A stretch of 64,000 bases of DNA from Pseudomonas quercus (GCF_012033695.1 NZ_JAAVJI010000007.1:162144-226143); one strand, 5' to 3'. Shown: positions 8,002 to 17,466, counted from the first letter of the stretch. A program made the numbers and translations. The notes: generated from the sequence alone by a model not told the origin.

Positions 8002-8871
8002 ATGAAGCTCTTACAAGTTGAGCACCAACGCTTGGCCTCCTGCTACAGGATGCAGCTAAGCGACCCAGTTAAGCTGATTAAAAAGGGAGAGCAAATTGAA
8101 GATAATACAAATTGCGTCTTTGAGTTAGAGAGCCGATGGAACAGAATCGAGGAATTTCGGGCGCTGTCTAATCCACTACCAGAAAACAAAAAAGACTTCT
8201 TGTATTGGTACCAAAGGAAGGAGAAAGAGCTTAATTCCAAGATATGCGGTTTTTTGAAATATTTGGCAAACGACGCCTCTATAGAGCAAATAGCTTATTA
8301 TATCTGCATGGAAGAAATGGTAGATGGCTCTTTTGATGACTTAATGGCAATGGTCCAAGTTGGAATGAACCTAAGATGCAAAATGGTGGCCGGGTCAAAT
8401 TATTGGGATGAGATGGGAAGAGGAAATTTTTCAGACGTTCACACTAGCATGTTTAAAGATTCAGCAGATATCCTCAGACCTTATATCCAGAAAAACAAAA
8501 TCAGTCCTTCCGCGATACCGCCCGAATGCTACTCCAACGGGAACATGCTATTAATGTGGGCATTACGCCGACAGTATAATATTCGTCTGGTAGGGGCAAT
8601 GGGCCTGATCGAAGGTTCCGCGCCCACACGTTTTGCTGCAACGACTATGGCGATGCAAAGATTGAACCTGCCAAGCAAAGCGATCGCATATCACGAATCG
8701 CACATAATGATTGATACACATCATAGCAAAGCTTGGCTGGAAAACGTGCTGGATGAATATTTGAATTATTCTCAAGATGTTATAAAGGAACTTTCTTTAG
8801 GCGTTCAAATTCGTTTCAATGTGGCACTAGACTGCTATAAAACTATAGAATCAGAGTTCGCCTTAATATGA
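8002..8871 (+). CDS. Haem-oxygenase-like diiron oxidase (BesC-like)
   Basis: A 289-residue all-helical protein with the metal-ligand pattern of haem-oxygenase-like diiron oxidases: Glu104/105 in MEEMVDGSFDD, Glu137 and His147 in YWDEMGRGNFSDVHTSMF, Glu204 in GLIEGSAPTRF, and His234/Asp238/His241 in YHESHIMIDTHHSKAW. In the bes pathway BesC uses such a site to fragment 4-chlorolysine oxidatively to 4-chloroallylglycine. The same reaction on the halogenase product is the simplest inference here. It starts two bases after the DUF3291 stop and shares ATGA with the ATP-grasp gene. N-oxygenases and decarboxylases also occur in this superfamily, so the exact chemistry is open. Confidence 0.8.
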   Translation: MKLLQVEHQRLASCYRMQLSDPVKLIKKGEQIEDNTNCVFELESRWNRIEEFRALSNPLPENKKDFLYWYQRKEKELNSKICGFLKYLANDASIEQIAYYICMEEMVDGSFDDLMAMVQVGMNLRCKMVAGSNYWDEMGRGNFSDVHTSMFKDSADILRPYIQKNKISPSAIPPECYSNGNMLLMWALRRQYNIRLVGAMGLIEGSAPTRFAATTMAMQRLNLPSKAIAYHESHIMIDTHHSKAWLENVLDEYLNYSQDVIKELSLGVQIRFNVALDCYKTIESEFALI

Positions 8872-10097
8872 ATCATAAATATGCTATAGCAATAATCAAT
8901 CCCATTAGCTCTGCTAATGAATACAATTTAAAAATATCCGAATCAGGATACCTACCCATCGCAATCTACACGGGAGCAATTGAACACCAGCAATACAAAA
9001 GGTTTGTCGACACTAGTAGCTTTGATATGGCCATATTCGCTGATGATATAAATGATGTTATTGAAAAATTGAGCTCTTTCAATATCCTCGCAGTTATCCC
9101 AGGCAGTGATTGTGGAATTGAATATGCAGACAAATTGGCAAGACATTTTAAAACCTGTGGAAACAATCCCGGCTCATGGCTCAAGAGATTCGATAAGTTT
9201 TCTGCAATAGCCGCCTTAAGAGAGGTGGGATTATATAAAGGCTATTCGCTAGAGATCCCTAAGCACTTACCCCCCCAGGACAGCTCGCTGACGTCAGAAA
9301 TAGTTTACCCATGTGTCATAAAAAGAAGCCAAGGCACCGGTGCACTGGGGGTTAAAATATGTCATAGCTATGACGAACTGGTTAAAGCAGTAGATGAAAA
9401 TTTGGAATTTACTGAATCTTCTGACGAAGTCGTTTTTGTTGAAAAATACGCTTTAGGTATGGAATTTTCTGCCACTCTAATTAACGAAGGTGCAGAAGCA
9501 CCAAGACGATTGCTTTGCTTAATGGCGTACGAGAAATACCCTGACAAGATTTTCCCAGGTATCTATAAAACAATTAGCTCCATATCAGTAAAATCAGACT
9601 TTGCCCTCGAATGCCTAAACTTCTGCAGTCAAGTAAACGCTGCATTAGAATTTAACTACGGTATCAACGACATTGAATTCAAATATGATAGCGGGGAATT
9701 TTACTTCATAGAGCAAAATGGAAGGTTGCCTGGAGCGAATACACCCAACCTAATAAGCGCTTCTACAAATGTAGACTGCTATATAGAGAACATAAAAATC
9801 TATTCAGGACTAAAGTCTTTTGATGAAATAATTCAAACAAGTTTTTTTTCTGTGGTATTCATACCTAATTATAAAACAGCCGAAATCAAAGCTGTTCGGG
9901 GGCTAAATGAAATCAAGCGCCTACCATCTTATTACTCACATAAGACCTACCTAGAACCAGGTAAGATAGCCGAGAGCACTAGCAACTTTATGAACACAGC
10001 TCTGCAGATTAGTCTTCTTTCCGAAAACCCTCTTAAGCTGCAAGACGATATTAAGATAGTTTGCACTTTAATACACATTGAGTACGCCAACAGCTAA
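8868..10097 (+). CDS. ATP-grasp amino-acid ligase (BesA-like)
   Basis: A 409-residue ATP-grasp enzyme. The N-terminal Rossmann-like part has VIPGSDCGIEYADKLA. The ATP-binding lid contains YPCVIKRSQGTGALGVKIC (around residue 148) and VVFVEKYALGMEFSATLI. The magnesium-binding segment is NDIEFKYDSGEFYFIEQNGRLPG (about residues 264-286). Such enzymes join amino acids through an acyl-phosphate. In bes, BesA forms a gamma-glutamyl dipeptide of the unusual amino acid, so ligation of the chlorinated or alkenyl amino acid is inferred here. The ATG overlaps the previous stop (ATGA), a sign of coupled translation. Confidence 0.82.
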   Translation: MNHKYAIAIINPISSANEYNLKISESGYLPIAIYTGAIEHQQYKRFVDTSSFDMAIFADDINDVIEKLSSFNILAVIPGSDCGIEYADKLARHFKTCGNNPGSWLKRFDKFSAIAALREVGLYKGYSLEIPKHLPPQDSSLTSEIVYPCVIKRSQGTGALGVKICHSYDELVKAVDENLEFTESSDEVVFVEKYALGMEFSATLINEGAEAPRRLLCLMAYEKYPDKIFPGIYKTISSISVKSDFALECLNFCSQVNAALEFNYGINDIEFKYDSGEFYFIEQNGRLPGANTPNLISASTNVDCYIENIKIYSGLKSFDEIIQTSFFSVVFIPNYKTAEIKAVRGLNEIKRLPSYYSHKTYLEPGKIAESTSNFMNTALQISLLSENPLKLQDDIKIVCTLIHIEYANS

Positions 10098-10120
10098 CTT
10101 AATAAAAACAAGGGATCATT

Positions 10121-11224
10121 GTGCCTATTCCATTCCCAGTTTTTGGCTTTTTAATTGGCGTTACTATAAATAGCTTATTGATTTTTTTAAACTATCCGAC
10201 ATTTATAGCTGGCGATTACATGAATTACTTGTTTGGAGCGCTATTAACTCCTGTTCTCATCTCAACCTGTTGGCCTCATGAAACCAAGCAATTGCTAGCT
10301 TTTAAAATGGTCAGCTTGATAATTTCTATTTGCATATGCGCTTCTGCCGGAGGATTATTAATTTATGTCGCGTTAAATAGTTTCGCTTTGTCAACCAATT
10401 TGAGCGAAATAATTTTTTCAGGGTTAATCTGTTCTACCGTAGCTATCCCTATACTTAAAACATTATTAGCCATTGAAAATGAGAAAAGCCATGAAATCGT
10501 AAATTACATACTAAGTATTTCTTTAAAATTTGAAATTATCATATTAATCATGTCTTGGCTAGCTATATATATATCTACCGACTCAAAATTAGACTACGGG
10601 TCTTACCTTTTCCCATTTTCTATTTCTGTTGCAGCACTGATCATTCTATATAAATTCTGCAAAGCAAAAGTTGATTCCCACAGAGAAAATTTGGTTTCCG
10701 CTATCGCTTTGCTCTTTTGTTTTCTGCTCTCTTTAATCACGCATTTTTTAGGCATGCACTTTGTTTTTGGTGTTATTTTAGGGAGTGCTGTTCTATCTCA
10801 GATTCCTCATATCTCGCACGTCTGGAAAATTAGTAAACTTTCCAGGTACGTGGATGCATGCGCTTTCTTACTCTTTGCGATGCTGGGGCTTAAATTAGAA
10901 ATTAATGTGTTGCTAGATCCTTATTTTATCGGCATTGGATTCATAGCATACGCACTTGGGATAGCATCAAAAATATTGGCACTGCGTTTTCTTCTTCAAT
11001 GTCCGAGACATCATACGAAGATTTCCGCAATCTGCCTTTCCACCAAAGGAACAACTGAACTAGTGATGCTTGAGGTTGCAGTTGAAGCTGGCTTAATTGG
11101 GCCTAGCACTCATGCCATATTACTTTCTATGACAGTGATTTCAATACTTTGCTCAGTGGTATTCATTAGCACTTGGCATAAAAAATCTAGGCTCAAAATA
11201 ACGCCTAACAAGAATTTTTCATGA
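10121..11224 (+). CDS. Cation:proton antiporter-like membrane protein
   Basis: A 367-residue polytopic protein with about ten to twelve membrane spans. It contains HFLGMHFVFGVILGSAVLSQIP and STKGTTELVMLEVAVEAGLI, matching the Na+/H+ exchanger (PF00999, Kef-type) core. It starts at GTG with AAGGGA nine bases upstream. It belongs to the island operon, 23 bases after the ATP-grasp gene, and shares its low GC. Similar antiporter-like proteins occur in some antibiotic clusters as putative exporters. Here it may export the product or balance ions; this is inference. Confidence 0.75.
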   Translation: MPIPFPVFGFLIGVTINSLLIFLNYPTFIAGDYMNYLFGALLTPVLISTCWPHETKQLLAFKMVSLIISICICASAGGLLIYVALNSFALSTNLSEIIFSGLICSTVAIPILKTLLAIENEKSHEIVNYILSISLKFEIIILIMSWLAIYISTDSKLDYGSYLFPFSISVAALIILYKFCKAKVDSHRENLVSAIALLFCFLLSLITHFLGMHFVFGVILGSAVLSQIPHISHVWKISKLSRYVDACAFLLFAMLGLKLEINVLLDPYFIGIGFIAYALGIASKILALRFLLQCPRHHTKISAICLSTKGTTELVMLEVAVEAGLIGPSTHAILLSMTVISILCSVVFISTWHKKSRLKITPNKNFS

Positions 11225-11343
11225 AAAAAAATGCAACATTTAAATTTTGCTGCGTATTGACTCAAAGGATCCTGGCAACCAATATTAAATTTAGTCATAA
11301 ATAGTCTATGGAAGCTATACGCTATAAAACTGCGAGGGATTGT

Positions 11344-12264
11344 ATGAAATGTACTACAGCAGATATGCTTTCTTGTATAGAGGCATTTGTAGTCTCTGCA
11401 GATTTAGGTAGTTTTGCTCGGGCAGCTAAACATCTTAATGTATCACCCTCGGTGATCAGCAAGAAAATAGCAAAGCTTGAAAGAATATTAGGCATCACAA
11501 TTTTGGATCGCAGTACTAGAAAGTTAAGAGTCAGCACAAATGGAGCCCAAGTCCTCGTACTCTGCCAAGAGATGTTACGTCTTAATTTATCTTTGTTCGA
11601 AGTCAGGGATTCTCTGTTAGTTGAACCACAGGGGCTGATTCGTATTTTGGCACCAAAATTGATGCAACATCTTCCGATTTATAAGAGCCTATGCACATCG
11701 CTTGAAAAAATGCCGAAACTAAAAATTTTCATTGAATTCGCAGATAGGGCTCCGCTGCCTAGTGACCATTTTGATATTGAAATTCGACTTATCAGTCAAC
11801 CTCCCATGGACAGGGTCGCAAAAAAATGGCTCGACTTGAATTATGGCCTTTATGCATCTCAGCGATACGTGAGTGTGAATGGCGAACCCACCTCGCCAGA
11901 TGATTTAATTAAACATTCATGCATACAATATGGCGAGGATATATCACAACCCATTTGGAAGTTTTCTTGCGAAGGAAATATTTTTAACATACGTCCTAGT
12001 ATTGTATGTTGCACAAATGAAGTCACGGCAGCAGCAGCCATGACCTTGCAGGGAGCGGGTATAACATGCTTACCACAACTTATTATTCCTAGCATTGCTC
12101 CTGACTTGATAGAAGTAATGCCCGAATGGAATTTTTCACATAGTCATCCATTGGCCGTTTGGCTGCTTTACCCCGCAGACCGCTATAATTCTGCAAACCG
12201 CCGGGCAGCCGTTGAAATTGTATATAACGCAGTTAATCATCTAAACCCCCATCAAATGGCTTGA
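11344..12264 (+). CDS. LysR-type transcriptional regulator
   Basis: About 306 residues. The N-terminal winged HTH reads FVVSADLGSFARAAKHLNVSPSVISKKIAKLE, followed by a periplasmic-binding-like effector domain (residues about 90-300). The ATG at 11344 follows GAGGGATTGT, a good ribosome site; an upstream ATG at 11308 lacks one. It lies inside the halogenase island, same strand, with matching AT-rich codons, and so is the likely pathway regulator. The inducer is unknown. Confidence 0.88.
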   Translation: MKCTTADMLSCIEAFVVSADLGSFARAAKHLNVSPSVISKKIAKLERILGITILDRSTRKLRVSTNGAQVLVLCQEMLRLNLSLFEVRDSLLVEPQGLIRILAPKLMQHLPIYKSLCTSLEKMPKLKIFIEFADRAPLPSDHFDIEIRLISQPPMDRVAKKWLDLNYGLYASQRYVSVNGEPTSPDDLIKHSCIQYGEDISQPIWKFSCEGNIFNIRPSIVCCTNEVTAAAAMTLQGAGITCLPQLIIPSIAPDLIEVMPEWNFSHSHPLAVWLLYPADRYNSANRRAAVEIVYNAVNHLNPHQMA

Positions 12265-12461
12265 TCCAAAATAGCTTTTACTACTGAAGGAAATATTTGG
12301 TGACAATTGCTAAAGTGTGATTAATTGCCTTCGACCGCTCTCAAATTACTTTGCTAGAGGGATTTGTAGGAAAAATCACCCCTTCTCGTACCAACTTATC
12401 CTCTGGACATTTATGGAATTTTAGTTTTTCATGCTTGCTACTTAATTACTTAGAGAAAGCC

Positions 12462-13319
12462 ATGAGCATATTTGCAGGTTTAATGACAGCCGTACTTTGG
12501 GGCTTAACTGACTTTTTAATAGGAATGAATGCAAAAAAACTTGGCGCCCTTTGGTCGATTTTAATTACTAATGCAGTTTCCTTAACTGTATTAATTCCAC
12601 TCACACTAATTTTTTGGCCCATACATTTTAGCGTGGCACACATCGCTACTTATTATTTTGCAATTACAGCTTCTTTATTAATCTCACTCGGTTCAATTTT
12701 TTTATGTATTGCATTCAAGAACGGTAGATTGTCAGTAGTGGCACCCTTAATATCAACCTATGGATGTTTCACAACCTTGTTCGACTGGATTAATAATACA
12801 GCTTTTTCACGCATTCAATTAACGGGCATCGTTTTTTGTACATTAGGTATGTTATTAGTGTCGCGCACACGTGGCGAAAATCAAAGAAATCTCCGAACGC
12901 AGCGATTTTCAGTAACTTGCGCTATAGTCGCAGCCTTTTTTTGGGGTATGAGCTTTTGGATTCAAGGCGCATTTGTGCTAGAAGTATTACATCCCGGACA
13001 GATGCTTTTTTTAAATAGCATCCTAGGATTTTTTATTGCCGCAATATTCTTATTTTCCATACGCGCAAACAGACCTAATCTGAATCTTTTACAAACTCTT
13101 CCGTTTGCTGGCGCAGGGATAATAAACCTGGCTGGATTTTTTTTCTTTACTTGGGGGCTTTCTTTGGGGTCGGCATCCTTAGTATCTGTACTAAGCACTC
13201 TTTCCAGTGCAATAGCATGCTTGCTTGCTTTTTTGATTTTCAAGGAAAAAATGTCTAATATTCAAATCTCAGGATGCCTCCTTGCTATATTCGGCGTAAT
13301 GTTACTGGGAACTCATTGA
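12462..13319 (+). CDS. EamA-family (DMT) exporter
   Basis: A ten-helix drug/metabolite transporter of 285 residues. Two EamA repeats begin FAGLMTAVLWGLTDFLIG and FSVTCAIVAAFFWGMSFWIQG. The second repeat ends in ACLLAFLIFKEKMSNIQISGCLLAIFGVML, the family's C-terminal signature. The ATG at 12462 has AGAGAAAG upstream; the open frame extends 37 codons further but without a ribosome site. EamA proteins often export amino acids. As the last gene of the AT-rich island it is a natural candidate for exporting the modified amino acid or dipeptide. Confidence 0.8.
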   Translation: MSIFAGLMTAVLWGLTDFLIGMNAKKLGALWSILITNAVSLTVLIPLTLIFWPIHFSVAHIATYYFAITASLLISLGSIFLCIAFKNGRLSVVAPLISTYGCFTTLFDWINNTAFSRIQLTGIVFCTLGMLLVSRTRGENQRNLRTQRFSVTCAIVAAFFWGMSFWIQGAFVLEVLHPGQMLFLNSILGFFIAAIFLFSIRANRPNLNLLQTLPFAGAGIINLAGFFFFTWGLSLGSASLVSVLSTLSSAIACLLAFLIFKEKMSNIQISGCLLAIFGVMLLGTH

Positions 13320-13711
13320 TAAAAAAAAGCTCAGTTTTCAGCCAGCTATTTTGCGCAAAATTTTGAGATTTTCAATGAATTTCTGCGATTACGCAACGCG
13401 CTTATTTATACATAATTTTTGCGAGTCTATCCCCATAGGATAGGATATGGCCATTAATAAATTTAATATCCATCCGCTTGCTCTACCTTGAGAGATAAAT
13501 TAGTAAATCCGATAAAATCAGTATCTCTATACTCTATGCCAAACCCGTTCAAGAATTGCTCGACAATTCGTTGGAACTTTAAAGAACGTGCACGTTTCCC
13601 TATCTCACGCACGTCTCTTAATATGACATACATAGGATAAATCGGCTGTTAATTTTTGGCTAAGCGCGCCTGTTTGAATTATGGCACCCCCTTCTAATCA
13701 CACCGCCTCCA
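13320..13711. other. Gene-free boundary of the island
   Basis: About 390 bases in which the AT-rich island gives way to high-GC core sequence (change near 13660). No gene, tRNA, integrase or clear terminator is visible. Confidence 0.3.
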
Positions 13712-15043
13712 TTACCCCCTCAACCCACCCCGCGCCGTCTCCCGCAACGTGGTCAACGCTATCAGCGCCAGCACCGCCGCCCCGCCCATAAAGTAACCGG
13801 GCAGCAGCAGGTTGCCTGTATCGGCAATCAGCGACGTCACCACATAGGGCGTCAACCCACCCCCCAGTATCGCCCCTATGTTGATACTGATGGCCATGGC
13901 GGTGTAGCGCACCCGGGTCGGGAATTGCTCGGCATAGGTGGGGTAGCCCACTGACTGCACCACGGGCATGGGCAAGGTGGCAACGAACATGGCGAAGGCG
14001 GCGACCCAGAAGCCGCCGCTGCCCATTAGCATCATCATGGGCACCACCAGCACTACGTAGCCACCAAAGCCAATGGCAAGGGCTTTCTTGCGGCCGATGC
14101 GGTCCGATAACCCACCCCAGAACGGCATCATGGCCGCCATGCACAGGCTCACCACCGCAATCACCCAGTACACCTTGGCCTTGTCGAAATGCAGGTAGGT
14201 GGTGAGGTAGATGTTCATGAACACCATGCCAATGAAGTAGCCGGCGTTTTGCGCAAAGGCGAACACGATAACGCGCAGCAAGGCAGGCAGGTTGTGGCGG
14301 AACACTTCCCTGACCGGTGCCACCGGCGGTTTTTCCTTGGCCAGGAAGGCTTTGAACGCTGGGGTTTCTTCCACGTTGTGGCGCATGTAGAACGAAAAGA
14401 CCACCAAAGGAATGGACAGGAAAAACGGAATGCGCCACCCCCAGCTCTGCAACTGTTCAGCACTCAGTAGCCCTGTGGTAACCCCGCATACAATCGCCCC
14501 TGCCGCGCCGCCCACTGCAACCCCCAGCGGCGTGAATGCCCCGAAGAAGCCGCGACGGCCGTCTGGCGAGGACTCGGCCACAAAGGCTGCGGCGCCTACC
14601 ACCTCGCCCCCGGCGAAAAACCCCTGGAAGAGCCTGAGCATCACCAGCAACACAGGTGCCGCAATGCCGATATGGGCCGTGGTAGGCAGTACGCCGATCA
14701 AGGCGGTGGCCGTACCCATGCCAATCACCGTGGTCAACAGCACCTTGCGACGGCCGATGCGGTCGGCCAACCGCCCCAGCAGCACGCCACCAATAGGGCG
14801 CACCACGAAAGCGATGCCAAACACTGCCAGGGTTGCCAGCAGCGCGGCCGTAGCGTTACCGCTGGGGAAGAACAGCGGTGCAATCAGGGTCGCCATGTAG
14901 CCGTAGATACTGAACTCATAATATTCAACCGCTGTGCCCGTAGCAGACGCCATGGCCGCTCTTCTGGCTATCAGGGTCGAAGCGTCAGGGTTCGTAACAG
15001 TAGTGAAGGGGGCGGAAGCGGTTTCAGAAAGCACAGGGGACAT
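13712..15043 (-). CDS. MFS transporter, metabolite:H+ symporter type
   Basis: About 443 residues and twelve helices. MHS-family signatures are GTAVEYYEFSIYGYMATLIAPLFF in helix 1 and GVLLGRLADRIGRRKVLLTTV between helices 2 and 3. GGEVVGAAAFVAESSPDGRRG lies in the helix 4-5 region. The start at 15043 has AGGGAAGG upstream; the longer frame lacks a ribosome site and adds 35 non-hydrophobic residues. It is the last gene of a leftward set with pxpC, pxpB, a VOC gene and lysR, so uptake of 5-oxoproline or a related organic acid is inferred. Confidence 0.85.
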   Translation of the reverse strand: MSPVLSETASAPFTTVTNPDASTLIARRAAMASATGTAVEYYEFSIYGYMATLIAPLFFPSGNATAALLATLAVFGIAFVVRPIGGVLLGRLADRIGRRKVLLTTVIGMGTATALIGVLPTTAHIGIAAPVLLVMLRLFQGFFAGGEVVGAAAFVAESSPDGRRGFFGAFTPLGVAVGGAAGAIVCGVTTGLLSAEQLQSWGWRIPFFLSIPLVVFSFYMRHNVEETPAFKAFLAKEKPPVAPVREVFRHNLPALLRVIVFAFAQNAGYFIGMVFMNIYLTTYLHFDKAKVYWVIAVVSLCMAAMMPFWGGLSDRIGRKKALAIGFGGYVVLVVPMMMLMGSGGFWVAAFAMFVATLPMPVVQSVGYPTYAEQFPTRVRYTAMAISINIGAILGGGLTPYVVTSLIADTGNLLLPGYFMGGAAVLALIALTTLRETARGGLRG

Positions 15044-15259
15044 GGTTACCTTCCCTCTTGGCGGATGGCCAATAGCGTTATCGGGCAGGCATTCACAGGG
15101 TGTGAATACCCAACGTTCGGCAAGCTGGGCAGAGGTAAACCGTCGCAAATAAACTGTTCATGTAGCGCCTCTTATTGTTTTGTATGGCTACGGTTTTGTT
15201 GTAAAGCCGTGCCCTAGGGCGGTGTTGTTACCTCACAGGTGTTGCAGTGCCCGCTACGC

Positions 15260-16198
15260 CTAGGCATTGAAGGGGTCCATCGCCTTTAGCCCTTGGGCGC
15301 GCTTGATAAGCAACGCCTGTGCGCTGTGCAAGTCGATCAGGGAAAAGCGCAAGGTATCGCCCGGCAGCATTTGCGCCAGCCGTGGCAGGTCTACGCTGGC
15401 CACCTGGGCAATACGGGGGTAACCCCCGGTGGTTTGCCTGTCCGCCATCAGGATCACAGGCTGGCCATTGGGCGGCACTTGCACCGTGCCGAAGGCCACG
15501 CTTTCCGATAGCAGTTCGCATGGCATCGCCAGCGGCAGTGCCTCCCCCTCAAGCCGGTAACCCATACGGTCCGACGCAGGGGTCAGGGTGTAGCGACTGT
15601 CTAAAAGTGCTCGCCGTGCTTGCTCGCTGAAGAAGCGCCACTCCCTGCCCACCATCACCCTGATCGGCGCCTCCAGCCCCTCCTCCACACCGTGCTCCTG
15701 CCAGGCCGCCAGCCGTGGCGGGTTGGCGAACGACGAACAGATAGGAATAAGGTCCCCCGCTTGCAACGTCCGGCCTCGCAGGCCGCCGAAGCCACCACGG
15801 GTATGGGTGCTGGTGCTGTTCATCACCGCAGGCAACAGGAAACCACCGCCAACGGCCAGGTACGCCCTGGCGCCTTTGACCCGTTTGCTAAAGCTGAGCA
15901 CGGAATCGGCAGGTACGATCCGTGACATTCCGGGTTTGAAAGGTTCGCCATTGATAACGGCTCCAAGGTCAGCACCGGCCAGCCCAACCAGTGCCTTGGC
16001 TTGGAAATGCAGGGTCGGGCCTTGAAGGGTCATCTCCAGTGTAGTGAAGGTCCGTGGGTTGCCCACCAGCAGGTTGCACAGTTCATGGGCAGCTTCGTCC
16101 ATTACACCCCCCACCGGTACCCCCCAATGCTGGAAACCATGGCGCCCGGTGTCCTGGAAAGCTGATAGCAAGCCCGGCTTGATCACCTTAAGGGTCAC
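15260..16198 (-). CDS. pxpC: 5-oxoprolinase subunit C (biotin-dependent carboxylase-like)
   Basis: A 312-residue KipA/PxpC protein: VIKPGLLSAFQDTGRHGFQHWGVPVGGVMDEAAHELCNLLVGN at the N-terminus and MADRQTTGGYPRIAQVASVDLPRLAQ near the C-terminus. With PxpB and PxpA it forms the prokaryotic ATP-dependent 5-oxoprolinase, which opens 5-oxoproline to glutamate. The GTG start overlaps the pxpB stop (GTGA), so the subunits are coupled. No pxpA is visible nearby. The KipI/KipA name reflects the older view as kinase inhibitors. Confidence 0.9.
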   Translation of the reverse strand: MTLKVIKPGLLSAFQDTGRHGFQHWGVPVGGVMDEAAHELCNLLVGNPRTFTTLEMTLQGPTLHFQAKALVGLAGADLGAVINGEPFKPGMSRIVPADSVLSFSKRVKGARAYLAVGGGFLLPAVMNSTSTHTRGGFGGLRGRTLQAGDLIPICSSFANPPRLAAWQEHGVEEGLEAPIRVMVGREWRFFSEQARRALLDSRYTLTPASDRMGYRLEGEALPLAMPCELLSESVAFGTVQVPPNGQPVILMADRQTTGGYPRIAQVASVDLPRLAQMLPGDTLRFSLIDLHSAQALLIKRAQGLKAMDPFNA

Positions 16199-16986
16199 AG
16201 GGCTTCTCCTTGCGCCAGTACGTCAAACTCGCGGCGGCTGATTGCGGTAAAGCGAACCTGGTCACCCCCCTTCAGCAGGCAAGGTACATCGTCGTTCGGT
16301 GAAAACAGGTTTAAAGGCGTAAGCCCCACCAGGTTCCAACCACCCGGCAGGTCAGCCGGGTAGATCACGCTTTGCTGGTTGGCAATCCCAATGCTGCCTT
16401 TCCTTACCTGCGTGCGCGGCACCGAGCGGCGGGGTACTGCCAACGCTTCAGAGTGCAGGCCGATGTAGGGGTGGCCAGGGGCGAACCCCATCATCAGTAC
16501 ATCAAGCCAATGCGCCGTATGGGCGTCTATCAGTTGCTTCACCGAGAGCGAACAGGCGTCTGCCACCTGTTCCAGGTCCGGCGCATACTCAGCTTCGTAA
16601 CACACTGGAATTTCGACGCGCTTGGCAGGCGCTGTTGTTCCAGCTACGGGCTGGTTCAGTGAAGCACTTAACAACTCACATACGGCCTGGAATGGAGAGG
16701 TATGTGGGTATTGAGCGGCAAACGCCATGGGTGAGTAATGCACGCCTACTGTCACCATGGCAGCGACCACATCGGTAATGCCTGGCAACAGGCCCTGCCT
16801 CTTCAGGTGGCGCAAGGCATTGGCGGCTGCCGCTGCCTGGCGGTTGCGCTCAATGGAGAACACCGTGTCGAACACCAGGATGACGCAACACTCGCCACAT
16901 GGCTCGAACTGCCAGGCGTGATTGCGATCAACAGGCTTTGGAACCGACACAGGTCGCTGGGTAGCGTTGGCATTGACGTCGAACAT
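16195..16986 (-). CDS. pxpB: 5-oxoprolinase subunit B
   Basis: A 263-residue KipI/PxpB protein with the cyclophilin-like signature MMGFAPGHPYIGL and the C-terminal GSIGIANQQSVIYPADLPGGWNLVGLTPL. It is slightly longer than usual (about 220-240) because of an N-terminal extension. It is immediately upstream of, and overlapping, pxpC. It acts in the cytoplasm in 5-oxoproline salvage. Confidence 0.9.
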   Translation of the reverse strand: MFDVNANATQRPVSVPKPVDRNHAWQFEPCGECCVILVFDTVFSIERNRQAAAAANALRHLKRQGLLPGITDVVAAMVTVGVHYSPMAFAAQYPHTSPFQAVCELLSASLNQPVAGTTAPAKRVEIPVCYEAEYAPDLEQVADACSLSVKQLIDAHTAHWLDVLMMGFAPGHPYIGLHSEALAVPRRSVPRTQVRKGSIGIANQQSVIYPADLPGGWNLVGLTPLNLFSPNDDVPCLLKGGDQVRFTAISRREFDVLAQGEAL

Positions 16987-17031
16987 ACCGGTCCCTATGC
17001 GTTGGCCGCAGCGTCAATTGAAACCCAACCG

Positions 17032-17466
17032 TTACTTGGCGAACAACTGGCTCATGTCCTTGAACGCCTTGAACTCCAACGCATTCCCACAAGGGTCGAA
17101 CAGGAACATGGTGGCCTGTTCGCCCACTTGGCCCTGAAAACGTATATAGGGTTCGATCACGAACTGGGTGTCACGGGCGCGCAGGCGGTCTGCCAGGGCT
17201 TCCCATTCATTCCAATGGAGGATGATGCCGAAATGCGGCACGGGCACATCGTGGCCGTCTACTGGGTTGGAGTGAACGGACGCCTGGGATTCGGTTTTCG
17301 GGTGCTCGTGGATTACCAATTGGTGGCCGTAGAAATCGAAGTCCACCCATTGAGCGCTGGAGCGCCCTTCGGAAAGGCCAAACACCGTACCGTAGAAGTG
17401 ACGTGCGGCTGCCAGGTCATAAACGGGGATAGCGAGGTGAAAAGGAGAAAGGCTCACGGTGGTCAT
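17032..17466 (-). CDS. VOC family (glyoxalase-fold) protein
   Basis: About 144 residues. [31 protein letters not shown] opens the domain, with [22 protein letters not shown] in the middle and [20 protein letters not shown] at the end. Likely metal ligands are His (FHLAIPV), His (VPHFGI) and Glu (NALEFKAF). The start at the MTTVSLSP Met is chosen because the extra N-terminal 37 codons of the open frame lie outside the fold. It ends 45 bases before pxpB and probably shares its transcript; its substrate is unknown. Confidence 0.8.
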   Translation of the reverse strand: MTTVSLSPFHLAIPVYDLAAARHFYGTVFGLSEGRSSAQWVDFDFYGHQLVIHEHPKTESQASVHSNPVDGHDVPVPHFGIILHWNEWEALADRLRARDTQFVIEPYIRFQGQVGEQATMFLFDPCGNALEFKAFKDMSQLFAK

